A DNA stretch of 64,000 bases from an uncultured Pseudomonadota bacterium (lineage in GTDB: Bacteria > Pseudomonadota > Gammaproteobacteria > Steroidobacterales > Steroidobacteraceae): NCBI GenBank assembly GCA_903828595.1, contig CAIKMS010000026.1, positions 1 through 64,000 on the forward strand, written 5' to 3'. How positions within the stretch are numbered: the first letter of the stretch is position 1; every line of letters starts with the position of its first letter. Shown here piece after piece: positions 24,725-34,209 of the stretch. The position numbers and the translations under genes are program-made. Under the pieces are notes generated by a model. The model was not told the DNA's origin. It saw only the letters and a program-made list of their open reading frames with translations, and ran no database searches.

Positions 24725-27669
24725 ACGCGGATACGCTCGTGCGAGGGATCAAAATGGACACTACCGGTAATACGCACGGGTGTGTCTCCACCGCGTATGG
24801 GATCGCGCGCTAACAGCTCGGTGCCGAGGCTAGCCTGATTGCGAGCCACTAAGGCCAGCCCTATCCATTCCTTTAATTGGGGGCTGAATACGGATGACGT
24901 GACGTAACCTAAACTGTGGGCCGGGCTCTCAGGGCGTGTGATTTGCGCGCCGCCCAGGAACGCGCTTTTGCCGTCGCAGGCGCGCACGCCCACCAGGACG
25001 GGGCGATTGTCATCGCTGAATGCGGGGCGGTTAAGCATGGCCTTACCGACTGGTTGGCCCATGGCTTTTAGCATGCTGCTGGCAAACACATCAGCCGGTG
25101 CCGTCTGACCGTTGAGCTCGGAACTGGTCAGATAGCCTTTTTCAACGCGTAACACATCCAGAGCCTCTAAGCCGAAGGGCGCAAGGCCCGCCGCTACCAG
25201 CTCCGACCAGAGGCTGCTGGCGATTGCCGGTGCGCAGTGCAGCTCATAGGCCAGTTCGCCTGTGAAACTGGCACGAAGGAGCCTTAAAGGATAGTCGCGC
25301 CAAGTACCGGACTGATGCCCCATGTGCGTGAGGTCTTTCAGCGTTTCTTGCCAGCTCGTACCCAGTGTCGAGACCAAAGCCTGCCGGCTTTGAGGACCTG
25401 CCACCACGATGACAGACCAAGCCTCGCTAACGTCGGTGACGCTGATACGCTGATTAGCCCACTGCGTATCTTTATAAAACTCTAAATGCGCGAGCACGTG
25501 AGCCGTGTGACTGGTACTGGTGGTTGCCACAAAACGATCCGATGAGAGTCGTAGCAGCAGCCCGTCATCCAGCACGATGCCGTCTTCACGTAGCAGCGCG
25601 GCATACCGCGAACGTCCGATTTTTAGGGTGCTTCCGGGTGTCAAATAAAGGCCGTCGAGGAAAGCGGCCGCGTCGGGTCCCGCAATCTCAATCTTGCCTA
25701 AGGTTGAGGCATCGCAGATTCCGCCGGTCGCCCGCACGCGGGTGGCTTCCACCACACTGGCCGCGAAGGGATCCTGTCCGTTACCGCGATAGTAGCGCGG
25801 TCGCATCCAGCCACTCATCAACTCCATTTCAGCCGCGTGCTGTTGGTGTGCCTGATCCAGTGCAGTTAGGCGTGCGGGGCGTAAGCCAAAGCCCAGACGG
25901 GTACCACTGATCACCATGAGTGGAGTCGGTTGGAAAGGACCACGGCTACGGCTGATCCCGACTTCAGCTAACGGCTCGGTGCGCAACTCGGCGATAATGG
26001 CGGCACCTAAGGTGCCACCGGTACGTCCCTGTTCGGTGCCTACGCCTAATGTGGTGTAGCGCTTTATATGCTCGATATCAACAAACCCTTCTTGCAAGGC
26101 CTGCCGCAGATCGGCAACGGTGACGTCGTTTTGGAGATCAACGAACTGTTGCTTCTCTTCGTGACGGCTTGCCGGTGAGCGCCAGAATGCGATCAGTTGT
26201 GGCACGGCGTCTGCCTGTTGTACCAACCAGGGACTGCCACTAGCGGTCGTGCGATTTAAGCGGCGCACAGATTCGTCCACCGTCACTTGGGCATCGACTA
26301 GCACGTCGTCTAGCGCTAGGTGCCCGGCAGCGGCACCGGCACACAAGCGCCAGTCTGGTTGCCCTTCAGCGACGAAAGCGGCAACAGGTTCGCTGTAGCG
26401 AGGCACGCCGCCATTCTGCAGACCTGCGTAAACGGCTGGTGACCACCCACCGCTGACCAACAACGCGTCCGTTGCAATCGTTTGAGTGGAACGCGGATTA
26501 TTCAAGTGAGCGACTGTAACTGCTTTGATCCGTGGATGGCCTTGGGCGCGCAGGACCGTAAACCCTGACAGGCAGTTGATACCACGACCTTGAAGTTCGG
26601 CACGCACCGGGCTTTGGCTATCAGTGCGTGTATCGACGATGGCTTGTATCTGAGCTCCGGCCTGCAACAGCCGCCTTGCGGTATCGTAGAGCCGATCGTG
26701 ATTGCCAAATAGCACGGGTCGTTGACCGGCCAGTACCCCATAGCGTGAGAGTAAGCGATCAGCAGCCCCTGATAGAATGACACCTGGGCGGTCGTTATTG
26801 ATGAAAGCAATACTGCGCTCCACGGCACCCATAGCATTAATAAACAGTGGTGCGTGGATGCGATAAAGCGTATCCGAGCCTGGCAATCCGGCGGGTTGAC
26901 CGTGCGCGATGGTGATGCCGTTGTTAGCGCTAATCACCGTCGTCTGGGTTAATACTCGAACGCCTAGGTCCGACAGCTCGTCACGAGTTGTTTGGACCCA
27001 ACGCGGAGCTGGCTTGCCCTCAATTACCGCGGCTTCGAACTCCAGCTCACCGCCCAAGACCGGTTCACGCTCACACAAGATAACGCGCGCCCCGGAGCGT
27101 GCTACACCTCGTGCAATGGCCAGACCTGCCGGCCCACCGCCGGCAATGACCACGTCAGCCACGGGATGCTCGACCTTGGGGTTAGGCAGATCACTGCCTG
27201 CTGGTGCGTAACCTAAACCGGCCAATTTGCGAATCAGACCTTCATAGGTTTTCCAGGAGGGCCAGATAAATGTCTTGTAGTAAAACCCTGCACCCCACAG
27301 GGAAGCGCCCGGACCCAACAGCATAGACGCCAGATCCCAGCGCAGGGTCGGCCAACGGTTCTGGCTGCGCAAGACCATGCCTTCAGTAATCAGGACTTGT
27401 GAGGCAGGTACGTTGGGAATCCAGGCCGGATACTCGCCCACCGTTAATAGCGCATTGGGGTCTTCGGGACCCAGCGCTAAAAAACCCCGCAGTCGACGGT
27501 ATTTGATGCTGCGGTTAAAGAGGCGAACACCGGCGCGCCAGAGCGCCGATGAAGCACTATCGCCAAGAAAGCCGGTATACCGTTTTCCATCAAATGTGAA
27601 AGTGAGAGGGCCACCCGTTAGACGCGAGCCATCAGGCGTGCCTTGAGTCAGCGGCGCGTTCTGGTTCAT
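24721..27669 (-). CDS. soxA: Sarcosine oxidase alpha subunit
   Basis: A 982-residue subunit of the cytoplasmic tetramer that oxidises sarcosine to glycine, using tetrahydrofolate to capture the methyl carbon as methylene-THF (or releasing formaldehyde) and producing hydrogen peroxide. The N-terminal domain (TFTFDGKRYTGF, SIKYRRLRGFLALGPEDPNAL) and the FYYKTFIWPSW segment are typical. A nucleotide-binding loop VVIAGGGPAGLAIARGV lies near residue 174. The C-terminal ~380 residues form the folate-binding T-protein-like domain (GSTLKIGRSRYAALL, GELAYELHC, LDVLRVEKGYL). Length is normal. It overlaps soxD and soxG by 4 bases each. Confidence 0.95.
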   Translation of the reverse strand: MNQNAPLTQGTPDGSRLTGGPLTFTFDGKRYTGFLGDSASSALWRAGVRLFNRSIKYRRLRGFLALGPEDPNALLTVGEYPAWIPNVPASQVLITEGMVLRSQNRWPTLRWDLASMLLGPGASLWGAGFYYKTFIWPSWKTYEGLIRKLAGLGYAPAGSDLPNPKVEHPVADVVIAGGGPAGLAIARGVARSGARVILCEREPVLGGELEFEAAVIEGKPAPRWVQTTRDELSDLGVRVLTQTTVISANNGITIAHGQPAGLPGSDTLYRIHAPLFINAMGAVERSIAFINNDRPGVILSGAADRLLSRYGVLAGQRPVLFGNHDRLYDTARRLLQAGAQIQAIVDTRTDSQSPVRAELQGRGINCLSGFTVLRAQGHPRIKAVTVAHLNNPRSTQTIATDALLVSGGWSPAVYAGLQNGGVPRYSEPVAAFVAEGQPDWRLCAGAAAGHLALDDVLVDAQVTVDESVRRLNRTTASGSPWLVQQADAVPQLIAFWRSPASRHEEKQQFVDLQNDVTVADLRQALQEGFVDIEHIKRYTTLGVGTEQGRTGGTLGAAIIAELRTEPLAEVGISRSRGPFQPTPLMVISGTRLGFGLRPARLTALDQAHQQHAAEMELMSGWMRPRYYRGNGQDPFAASVVEATRVRATGGICDASTLGKIEIAGPDAAAFLDGLYLTPGSTLKIGRSRYAALLREDGIVLDDGLLLRLSSDRFVATTSTSHTAHVLAHLEFYKDTQWANQRISVTDVSEAWSVIVVAGPQSRQALVSTLGTSWQETLKDLTHMGHQSGTWRDYPLRLLRASFTGELAYELHCAPAIASSLWSELVAAGLAPFGLEALDVLRVEKGYLTSSELNGQTAPADVFASSMLKAMGQPVGKAMLNRPAFSDDNRPVLVGVRACDGKSAFLGGAQITRPESPAHSLGYVTSSVFSPQLKEWIGLALVARNQASLGTELLARDPIRGGDTPVRITGSVHFDPSHERIRV

Positions 27670-27911
27670 GGGTTGCTACTCGTCAGATTGACGACTTTCA
27701 ACACCGCACCTGTTGAGGGGTTGCGACGCACGTACAGCCAACTGCGGCAACCGAGTCGATGTTGCCAATGTTCATGACTATCTAAGGGGTTATCACGCCG
27801 CTCAAAGGTATCGGAAAAAAGATTCCCGTCGGTGATGTTGGGTAGGGTCTTGTGGAAGGTAAATTCTTCCATGCTGCGCGGTCCGCAAAAAGGACAGGTA
27901 AAAAGGCTCAT
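27666..27911 (-). CDS. soxD: Sarcosine oxidase delta subunit
   Basis: An 81-residue zinc-binding subunit. The N-terminal zinc motif is FTCPFCGPRSMEEF, with the later HWQHRLGCRSW giving further ligands; the protein ends in a short strand region (YVRRNPSTGAV). It bridges the larger subunits. ATGA overlaps at both ends place it tightly between soxB and soxA, as in all known soxBDAG operons. Confidence 0.93.
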   Translation of the reverse strand: MSLFTCPFCGPRSMEEFTFHKTLPNITDGNLFSDTFERRDNPLDSHEHWQHRLGCRSWLYVRRNPSTGAVLKVVNLTSSNP

Positions 27912-29260
27912 TGACGTACCGGGAACGGTCCCGCTCCTTTCTCATCTAAGACGTGACCGGTGGCAAAACGTGACAAGTTAAAGCCCTTGATCAAATCGGG
28001 CGCGCGGCCGCTGGCAACTAAACGTGCGCAGGCAGCTCCGGAAGCCGGGATGGCCTTGAAGCCTCCGTAACACCAGCCGCCGTTGAGAAAGACGTTCTCA
28101 TAGCGCAGACGATCGATAAGTGGACTGCCGTCCATCGTCTGGTCGTTGGTGCCGGCCCAGTGGCGCAGGATTTTGATACCAGCGACTTGCGGCAGCATGG
28201 CGACCGCGCTTTGCACGACCTCTTCTAGTCGGTGCCACAAGGGCTCCCGCGCAAACGACGGAAAGCCGTCCAAGGTACCACCCATCACCAGTCCGCCACG
28301 ATCGGACTGCGCCATATAAACTTCCGAGTGTCCGTACATATAAATCAAAACGGTATGCAGTAACGGTTTAATGGGCTCGGTGACCATAGCCTGCAGCAGA
28401 TGAGTTTCCACCGGTAAGGGGACGCCCAACATCGCGCCAATGTGGCCGGTGTGTCCGGCTACTGCAAAGACGATGCGATCGGCTTTGATTGGGCCTCGCG
28501 TGGTTTCAACGGCGGTTGCTATACCAGCCGTCGTTTGCAGGCCAGTGACCTCACAATGCTCGATGATGTCCACGCCTAAAGCTGCTGCCGCACGGGCATA
28601 CCCCCAGGCGACCGCATCGTGACGTACTGTGCCGCCTCGTTTTTGCACGAGCCCCCCGACAATCGGGTAGCGGCGAGGCAAGGTGGGGTCGAGCACCGGG
28701 GCATATTTCATCAAGCCCTGCCGGTCCATCAACTCGGCATCGATGCCGGCCAGGCGCATCGCGTTTCCACGCCGGGCAAGGCCCACCATTTCATCGTCGG
28801 AGTTGGCCAGATCGACCACGCCGCGAGGGCTATACATGACGTTGTAGTTTAAGTCGTGAGATAGCGTCTCGTAGCGACGCAGGGAGTCTTCGTAAAAGTA
28901 GTGGTTCTCGGGTAACAGGTAGTTAGAGCGTACAATCGTGGTGTTGCGCCCTACGTTGCCATAGCCAATGACTTTTTTTTCCAAAACGGCAATACGTTTG
29001 ATGCCGTGATCGCGGGCCAGATGGTAGGCCGTGGCCAGCCCGTGGCCTCCGCCCCCCACGACAACCACATCGTAGTGTTCTTGCGGCGTGGACCGTCTCC
29101 ACAGCGGTTGCCAGTACTCACGGGACAAACGGGCTCGCAGTAAAGACAGAGCCGAGTAGCGCGGCGCAAGCAGACGGGATGCAGGTGGACGCATGGTGGC
29201 TCCCCACATGGCGCTAGGAGTCATCCGTGCCGCCATGGTGAATGTATTGACTGGGAACAT
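27908..29260 (-). CDS. soxB: Sarcosine oxidase beta subunit
   Basis: A 450-residue FAD/FMN subunit that carries the site of sarcosine oxidation. The dinucleotide loop is VVVGGGGHGLATAYHLA (near residue 66), and the covalent-FMN histidine is expected in the RGGTVRHDAVAWGYARA segment. GGWCYGGFKAIPASG near the C-terminus is typical of SoxB. The reading frame begins at 29260, but the first ~40 residues (TPSAMWGATMRPP) are more variable; an ATG at the second or third methionine is possible. First gene of the minus-strand soxBDAG operon, divergent from the dimethylglycine dehydrogenase-type gene. The usual companion glyA and purU genes are not present. Confidence 0.94.
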   Translation of the reverse strand: MFPVNTFTMAARMTPSAMWGATMRPPASRLLAPRYSALSLLRARLSREYWQPLWRRSTPQEHYDVVVVGGGGHGLATAYHLARDHGIKRIAVLEKKVIGYGNVGRNTTIVRSNYLLPENHYFYEDSLRRYETLSHDLNYNVMYSPRGVVDLANSDDEMVGLARRGNAMRLAGIDAELMDRQGLMKYAPVLDPTLPRRYPIVGGLVQKRGGTVRHDAVAWGYARAAAALGVDIIEHCEVTGLQTTAGIATAVETTRGPIKADRIVFAVAGHTGHIGAMLGVPLPVETHLLQAMVTEPIKPLLHTVLIYMYGHSEVYMAQSDRGGLVMGGTLDGFPSFAREPLWHRLEEVVQSAVAMLPQVAGIKILRHWAGTNDQTMDGSPLIDRLRYENVFLNGGWCYGGFKAIPASGAACARLVASGRAPDLIKGFNLSRFATGHVLDEKGAGPFPVRQ

Positions 29261-29455
29261 TGTACTGAAGTCGCGTGATTAATCGACGCACGCTTAGCCA
29301 AGTTTTTGGCATGGGGATTTACGCAGTGGTGGCTGATCATCCCACTCCTACCGTAGACTTTGGCAAAAGCGGCTATGCGGTTGGGTCGTTGCTGAATGGG
29401 GCTTTTGATCGGGGCTGAATCGGGCGAGTCTTTGGATTGATTAAGGATACCAACG
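29261..29455. promoter_or_regulatory. Divergent promoter region between soxB and the DMGDH-type gene
   Basis: These 195 bases separate two functionally linked, divergently transcribed units and probably hold shared control sites. No clear palindrome was found. The plus-strand gene starts at a GTG (29456) with AAGGA eight to ten bases upstream. Confidence 0.35.
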
Positions 29456-31873
29456 GTGAAGACACATTATCGGGCGGTGGTGATTGGTGGCGGTATCGTG
29501 GGCAGCAGTGTGTTGTATCACCTCACCCGTGCTGGCTGGACGGATGTTGCTTTAATCGAACGTGCTGAGTTAACTGCGGGCTCAACTTGGCATGCCGCGG
29601 CCGGTTTTCATGCACAAAACAAAGACTCCAACATCGCCAGTCTGCAGGCCTACACCATTGCGCTGTATCCAGAAATAGAACGCGAAAGCGGCCAGAGCAT
29701 CGGCATGCGCAAGCCCGGAGGCTTCAGTCTGGCCGGGACATCGGAGCGCTACGCCAGCCTAAAAGCGGAATGGGCTCATTTTCAAAGCTTGGGCCATGAG
29801 ACTCATCTGGTCACGCCCGAGGAAATTGCCGCACGCTGCCCCATTGTGGATGTCACCCATGTGGTCGGCGGATTGTTTGACCCTAATGAAGGGCACATGG
29901 ATCCGCATGGCACCACGCATGCCTACGCCGGTGCCGCGCGTAAGCGCGGTGCGCAAGTCATCTTGCATAACCGGGTGTTAGCGCTCACGCAGCTGCCTTC
30001 GGGTGAGTGGCGACTGGATACCGAGAAGGGACCTATCATCGCCGAGCACGTGGTAAACGCCGCCGGCCTCTGGGCTAGACGCGTAGGTCGCATGGTGGGG
30101 CTGAATCTACCGGTTACACCCATGCAGCATCATTATCTGATTACCGAGGATGTGCCTGAGTTGGCCGCTTTGGCAGAGGAAATGCCGGCCGTAACCGACT
30201 TAGAGGGATACACCTACTTGCAGCAGGAGCGTAAGGGGGTGTTGCTGGGTATTTATGAGCTGAATCCCCGCCACTGGAATGTGGAGGGTGCACCCTGGGA
30301 CTACGGGATGGAGCTCATTCCCGAGGAAATCGATCGTATCTCGGATGAGCTATCCGTAGGCCTGAGCCGATTCCCGGCGCTGGAGCGGGTAGGCATACGC
30401 AAGTGGGTAAACGGTGCTTTTACCTTTACCCCGGACGGTAACCCCTTAGTGGGTCCTGTCCCCGGACTGCGCAACTTCTGGGTCGCTTGCGGTGTGATGG
30501 CCGGCTTCTCACAGGGTGGTGGCGTGGGGCTGGCCTTAGCGAACTGGATGACCGGCGGTGATCCGGGTGCCGATATCTTCGGGATGGATATCGCCCGCTA
30601 CGGAGACTTCGCCGCGAACGACCGTTATCTACGTGACACCACCCGGCAGTTCTACGCCAGGCGCTTTATTTTGTCCCATCCTAATGAGGAGCTGCCGGCT
30701 GGTCGGCCGTTAAAGACTACCCCGGTATATGACGCGATGCGCGCTCAGGGCGCTCGATTTGGGGTGAGTTGGGGTATGGAGTATCCGCAGTATTTCGCCT
30801 TGGGTGAGCCGGATTTTGTGGAAACACCGTCCCAACGACGGTCTGACGCCGAGCGCTTTGTCGCCGAGGAGGTCAAAGCTACCCGTACGGCGGCCGGGCT
30901 TTGGGAGACGGCGATCTATTCGCGTTACGAGGTCAGTGGTCCGGATGCGGAAGTCTGGTTGAATCACCTGCTGGCCTCTCAATTGCCAGCGGAGGGCCGC
31001 GTGCGACTGGCTACCATGCTCAAGCCTAACGGACAGTTGATGGGTGACTTGTCCGTCATGCGCTTAGCCGGGGGCCGTTTCTGGATTGTGGGTTCTTATT
31101 ATCTTCAAGCCTGGCACTGGCGCTGGTTTCAGCAGCACCTGCCAAGTCAGGGCGTGACGCTGACCAATCTCTCGGATGAGTGGATGGGTTTTTCGCTATC
31201 CGGTCCGGCATCGCGCGAGATCCTACAGTCCTTAACTCATGAGGATGTAAGTCACGAAGCCTTACCGTTTATGGCGGCTCGTGCCATGGAAGTCGGCTCC
31301 ACAGACGCAATCGTCGCCCGACTCTCGCTGACCGGTGAGCTGGGTTACGAAATCACCGTGCGCAGCGCCCAGCATCGGGCTTTATGGTCGGCCTTGTTGG
31401 CCGCCGGCTCAGATAAAGGTCTGCGGCAGATCGGCGGGCGGGCGCTGGATTGCTTGCGGCTTGAAAAAGGTTACGGCATTTGGTCTACCGAATTCACTCA
31501 GGACTATACGCCAGCAATGACTGGGCTTGACCGTTACGTCGTGCCGGACAAGGGTAACTTCATTGGCCGGGAGGCTTATCTGCGCCTGCGTGACGAGCCG
31601 GTGAAACAGCGGTTGGTGTTGTTAGCGATTGAGGCTAGCGATGCCGACGCGCATGGAATGGAGCCGGTCTGGAGTGGCACCACGCTGGTGGGCTACGTCA
31701 GTTCCGGAGCTTATGGTCATCATGTAGGGATGAGCTTGGCTTTAGCATTTGTCGACGACGCGGTCGTACGCGCCGGTCCGCCGTTAACCGTGCACGTGGT
31801 CGGTGATCCGCAACCGGCGCGAATCTTATCCGAAGTGCCTTACGATCCGGCCGGTTTAAAGTTGCGTAGTTAA
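29456..31873 (+). CDS. Dimethylglycine dehydrogenase-type FAD/folate flavoprotein
   Basis: An 805-residue two-domain enzyme. The N-terminal half is a DAO-fold FAD domain (VVIGGGIVGSSVLYHL, residues 8-23) with the segment AGSTWHAAAGFH; His46 corresponds to the histidine that covalently binds FAD in dimethylglycine dehydrogenase. The C-terminal ~370 residues are a T-protein-like folate domain (SLTGELGYEITV, ALDCLRLEKGYGIWSTEF). The family demethylates dimethylglycine or sarcosine and hands the one-carbon unit to tetrahydrofolate. It uses a GTG start. Its position opposite soxBDAG suggests dimethylglycine to sarcosine, feeding sarcosine oxidase; a related substrate is possible. Confidence 0.88.
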   Translation: MKTHYRAVVIGGGIVGSSVLYHLTRAGWTDVALIERAELTAGSTWHAAAGFHAQNKDSNIASLQAYTIALYPEIERESGQSIGMRKPGGFSLAGTSERYASLKAEWAHFQSLGHETHLVTPEEIAARCPIVDVTHVVGGLFDPNEGHMDPHGTTHAYAGAARKRGAQVILHNRVLALTQLPSGEWRLDTEKGPIIAEHVVNAAGLWARRVGRMVGLNLPVTPMQHHYLITEDVPELAALAEEMPAVTDLEGYTYLQQERKGVLLGIYELNPRHWNVEGAPWDYGMELIPEEIDRISDELSVGLSRFPALERVGIRKWVNGAFTFTPDGNPLVGPVPGLRNFWVACGVMAGFSQGGGVGLALANWMTGGDPGADIFGMDIARYGDFAANDRYLRDTTRQFYARRFILSHPNEELPAGRPLKTTPVYDAMRAQGARFGVSWGMEYPQYFALGEPDFVETPSQRRSDAERFVAEEVKATRTAAGLWETAIYSRYEVSGPDAEVWLNHLLASQLPAEGRVRLATMLKPNGQLMGDLSVMRLAGGRFWIVGSYYLQAWHWRWFQQHLPSQGVTLTNLSDEWMGFSLSGPASREILQSLTHEDVSHEALPFMAARAMEVGSTDAIVARLSLTGELGYEITVRSAQHRALWSALLAAGSDKGLRQIGGRALDCLRLEKGYGIWSTEFTQDYTPAMTGLDRYVVPDKGNFIGREAYLRLRDEPVKQRLVLLAIEASDADAHGMEPVWSGTTLVGYVSSGAYGHHVGMSLALAFVDDAVVRAGPPLTVHVVGDPQPARILSEVPYDPAGLKLRS

Positions 31874-31877
31874 CACG

Positions 31878-32147
31878 GTGCAAGCGTTAAACGGGTGGCA
31901 GCTGCTGGTCGAGTTTCTGGGCTGGTCGGGCATGGTTTTGATTTTGGGGGCCTATTTGATGGTCTCCATCGGGCGCCTGAAGCCGGATTCCAGAACCTAT
32001 CAATGGATGAACATCGTAGGGTCAGTGAGTTTTGTCGTTAATACTTTGTGGTTGCGCGCTTACCCTTCCGCTGTTTTGAACATTATTTGGGCGATGATTG
32101 GCGTGTATTCCGTAATAAAACGCGCGCGTGCCGTGGCGTCGCTGTAG
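31878..32147 (+). CDS. Small integral membrane protein, CBU_0592-like family
   Basis: An 89-residue protein with three predicted membrane segments (LLVEFLGWSGMVLILGAYLM, IVGSVSFVVNTLWLRAY, VLNIIWAMIGVYSVI) separated by the short polar loop SIGRLKPDSRTYQ. The pattern fits the CBU_0592 domain family of unknown function. It begins at a GTG only four bases after the DMGDH-type stop codon, so it is probably translated from the same transcript. Its function is unknown. Confidence 0.7.
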   Translation: MQALNGWQLLVEFLGWSGMVLILGAYLMVSIGRLKPDSRTYQWMNIVGSVSFVVNTLWLRAYPSAVLNIIWAMIGVYSVIKRARAVASL

Positions 32148-32168
32148 ATCGATTCACGGGTCGTGCCA

Positions 32169-33278
32169 TTACGAATCCGAGCGCGATGCATAGGCCTGTT
32201 CTCGTTCTAGCAGACGGACCTTGCGGTCCAAGCCCCATCGATAACCCCCGAGTGTGCCGTCGCTGCGCAAGATGCGATGGCAAGGAATCAGCACGGCAAT
32301 CCGGTTACGCGCACAAGCGCTGGCTACGGCCCGAAAGGCGGTGGGTGTATTGAGTCGTGTGGCGAGTTCCTGATAGCTCAAAACTTCACCCTCCCGGACC
32401 GTTAACAGACAATTCCAAACGCGCACCTGAAAGGCGGTACCACGAATATCTAAGGGCAGGTCGGGCCGTGGTGCGGGATGGTCTAAGTAATGAGTGATGG
32501 CCTGCAGCCAGGTTCGTAGCTGGCTATGGTTTTTTTGCTCGTAGGCTTTTAGCGTGGCCTTAGGAAACTCCTCCTGCAAAAGTGCGATTAGCGTCTTTTC
32601 ATCGGCGGCAAATTGCACAAAACAGATTCCGCGTTCGGTCGCGCCGATCATCAGGAGGCCTAAGTCTGTCTTTTGACTCAGGTAAGTAATGGACTCACCA
32701 GCGCCGCCGGCTCTATAGGCAGAGGGTGTCATGCCCAGATGACTAGTGGCTTTGGCATGCAGGCGGCTGGTCGAGCTTAGGCCAGCTCGTGCGCCAGCTT
32801 CCAGCACAGGTAAGTCGGCACGCAGGGCTGTTTTAAGCGTCTTTAGGCGAATCGCCGCTTGGAAATCCTTGGGACTGACACCGACCGTCTCGGTAAACGT
32901 GCGTTGTAAATGCGTAGGGCTAAAGCCACTGATTTTGGCCAGACGCGCTAGCGGCAAGTGTTGTTCAGCGTGTGAGCTGATGTACTCGCAGACAGCGCGT
33001 ATGGCTTTGACGGCAGGAGCCTGGGCTCGGTGAGCCAGGGGTTGGCAGCGCGGGCAGGCTCTATAGCCGGCAGCTAGCGCCTGTGCCGTGGTTTTAAAGT
33101 ACTCACGGTGCTCGGATTTAGCGCGACGCGAAGGGCACGAGGCCAGACAAAATATCCCGGTGGTTTTGACGGCGTAATAAAACGCGCCATCAAAGGCGGT
33201 GTTGCGATGGTCAACAGCGTGCTGCCACACAGCCAGAGTCGCCGCGCTGGGAATATTCGAATGAGCTGATGATTTCAT
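32169..33278 (-). CDS. ada: Bifunctional Ada: methyltransferase and adaptive-response regulator
   Basis: A 369-residue protein that removes methyl groups from DNA phosphotriesters and O6-methylguanine and activates its own regulon. The N-terminal zinc domain has the four cysteines Cys44, Cys48, Cys75 and Cys78 (GIFCLASCPSRR and ACPRCQP). An AraC-type HTH covers about residues 90-185 (PLARLAKISGFSPTHLQRTF). The C-terminal methyltransferase carries the acceptor cysteine in LIPCHRILRSDG near residue 332. All parts are intact. It is convergent with the small membrane protein gene, with 21 bases between stops. Its presence next to methylamine catabolism may be chance. Confidence 0.93.
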   Translation of the reverse strand: MKSSAHSNIPSAATLAVWQHAVDHRNTAFDGAFYYAVKTTGIFCLASCPSRRAKSEHREYFKTTAQALAAGYRACPRCQPLAHRAQAPAVKAIRAVCEYISSHAEQHLPLARLAKISGFSPTHLQRTFTETVGVSPKDFQAAIRLKTLKTALRADLPVLEAGARAGLSSTSRLHAKATSHLGMTPSAYRAGGAGESITYLSQKTDLGLLMIGATERGICFVQFAADEKTLIALLQEEFPKATLKAYEQKNHSQLRTWLQAITHYLDHPAPRPDLPLDIRGTAFQVRVWNCLLTVREGEVLSYQELATRLNTPTAFRAVASACARNRIAVLIPCHRILRSDGTLGGYRWGLDRKVRLLEREQAYASRSDS

Positions 33279-33423
33279 GATGGGCCTTTGAGTGCGCTGG
33301 CTAGCGCTCTGCAGTTACTCGGTTAGGGACACTATCTCAATTCGCACGAGCCTACGCACTCCGAACCTTGCGGAATTTAGCTGCTTGCTCCGTGGTTAAT
33401 GGGCGCTAGGCTAGACTGTGGCG

Positions 33424-34209
33424 ATGGAAACTTTTGCGTATGTCGCTGTCGGCGCTTTGGTAGGCCTAGTCATTGGCTTGACCGGTATTGGTGGTGGATC
33501 GCTGATGACGCCGTTGCTGATCGTCGTATTTAGGCAATCGGCTACGGTGGCCGTAGGCACGGACTTACTGTTCGCTGGGTTAACGAAACTGGCGGCTACA
33601 CTTTTATTTGGTCGGCAACGGGGCGTCGATTGGGTGGTGTGTAGGCAGTTACTGTACGGCAGTCTGCCAGCGGCGCTGCTGACGTTGGGGTGGATGGCCA
33701 GCCGGTCGTCAGCCTCACCGAGCGAGTTAGCGGTAATTCGACCGTGCCTTGCCCTTCTTTTGATCGGGTCGGCAATTGCCCTAATGGCGCACCGATTCCT
33801 TAAGGTCGCCGTGATTTCGGTGGATTCGCATCGTCAACCTTTAGATCGTCATCAGGCCTTGTTGACGATCATCGCCGGTCTATTCATTGGTGCTGCGGTT
33901 ACCCTCACCTCCGTGGGCGCCGGTGCATTGGCGACCGCGGCTCTGGTCTATATTTACTCAAAGCGCTTAACGCCGGCGCGACTGGTGGCCACGGATATTG
34001 CCCATGCTTTACCGCTAACTGTCGTCGCGGGTATCGGCCACTCGCTGCAGGGGCACGTCGACTACGCGTTACTGCTGCCTTTATTGGTGGGCTCAATGCC
34101 CGGAGTTTGGCTGGGAACGCGCGTCGCGGTGTATGCACCGCAGTCCATGTTGAGAGCAATTATCGCTTTGATGTTGGCGTTCAGTGGATGGCGTCTTTGG
34201 GCTGGCTGA
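33424..34209 (+). CDS. TSUP (TauE/SafE) family membrane exporter, second copy
   Basis: A 261-residue membrane protein with about eight hydrophobic segments. The repeated family motif is seen as LTGIGGGSLMTPLL near residue 22 and VTLTSVGAGALATAAL in the second half. It is distant in sequence from the TSUP protein at 2932 and closer to the common proteobacterial form. The frame is open from a GTG at 33418, but the ATG two codons later is the more usual start. It stands alone between ada (divergent) and the TonB receptor. The substrate is unknown. Confidence 0.8.
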   Translation: METFAYVAVGALVGLVIGLTGIGGGSLMTPLLIVVFRQSATVAVGTDLLFAGLTKLAATLLFGRQRGVDWVVCRQLLYGSLPAALLTLGWMASRSSASPSELAVIRPCLALLLIGSAIALMAHRFLKVAVISVDSHRQPLDRHQALLTIIAGLFIGAAVTLTSVGAGALATAALVYIYSKRLTPARLVATDIAHALPLTVVAGIGHSLQGHVDYALLLPLLVGSMPGVWLGTRVAVYAPQSMLRAIIALMLAFSGWRLWAG

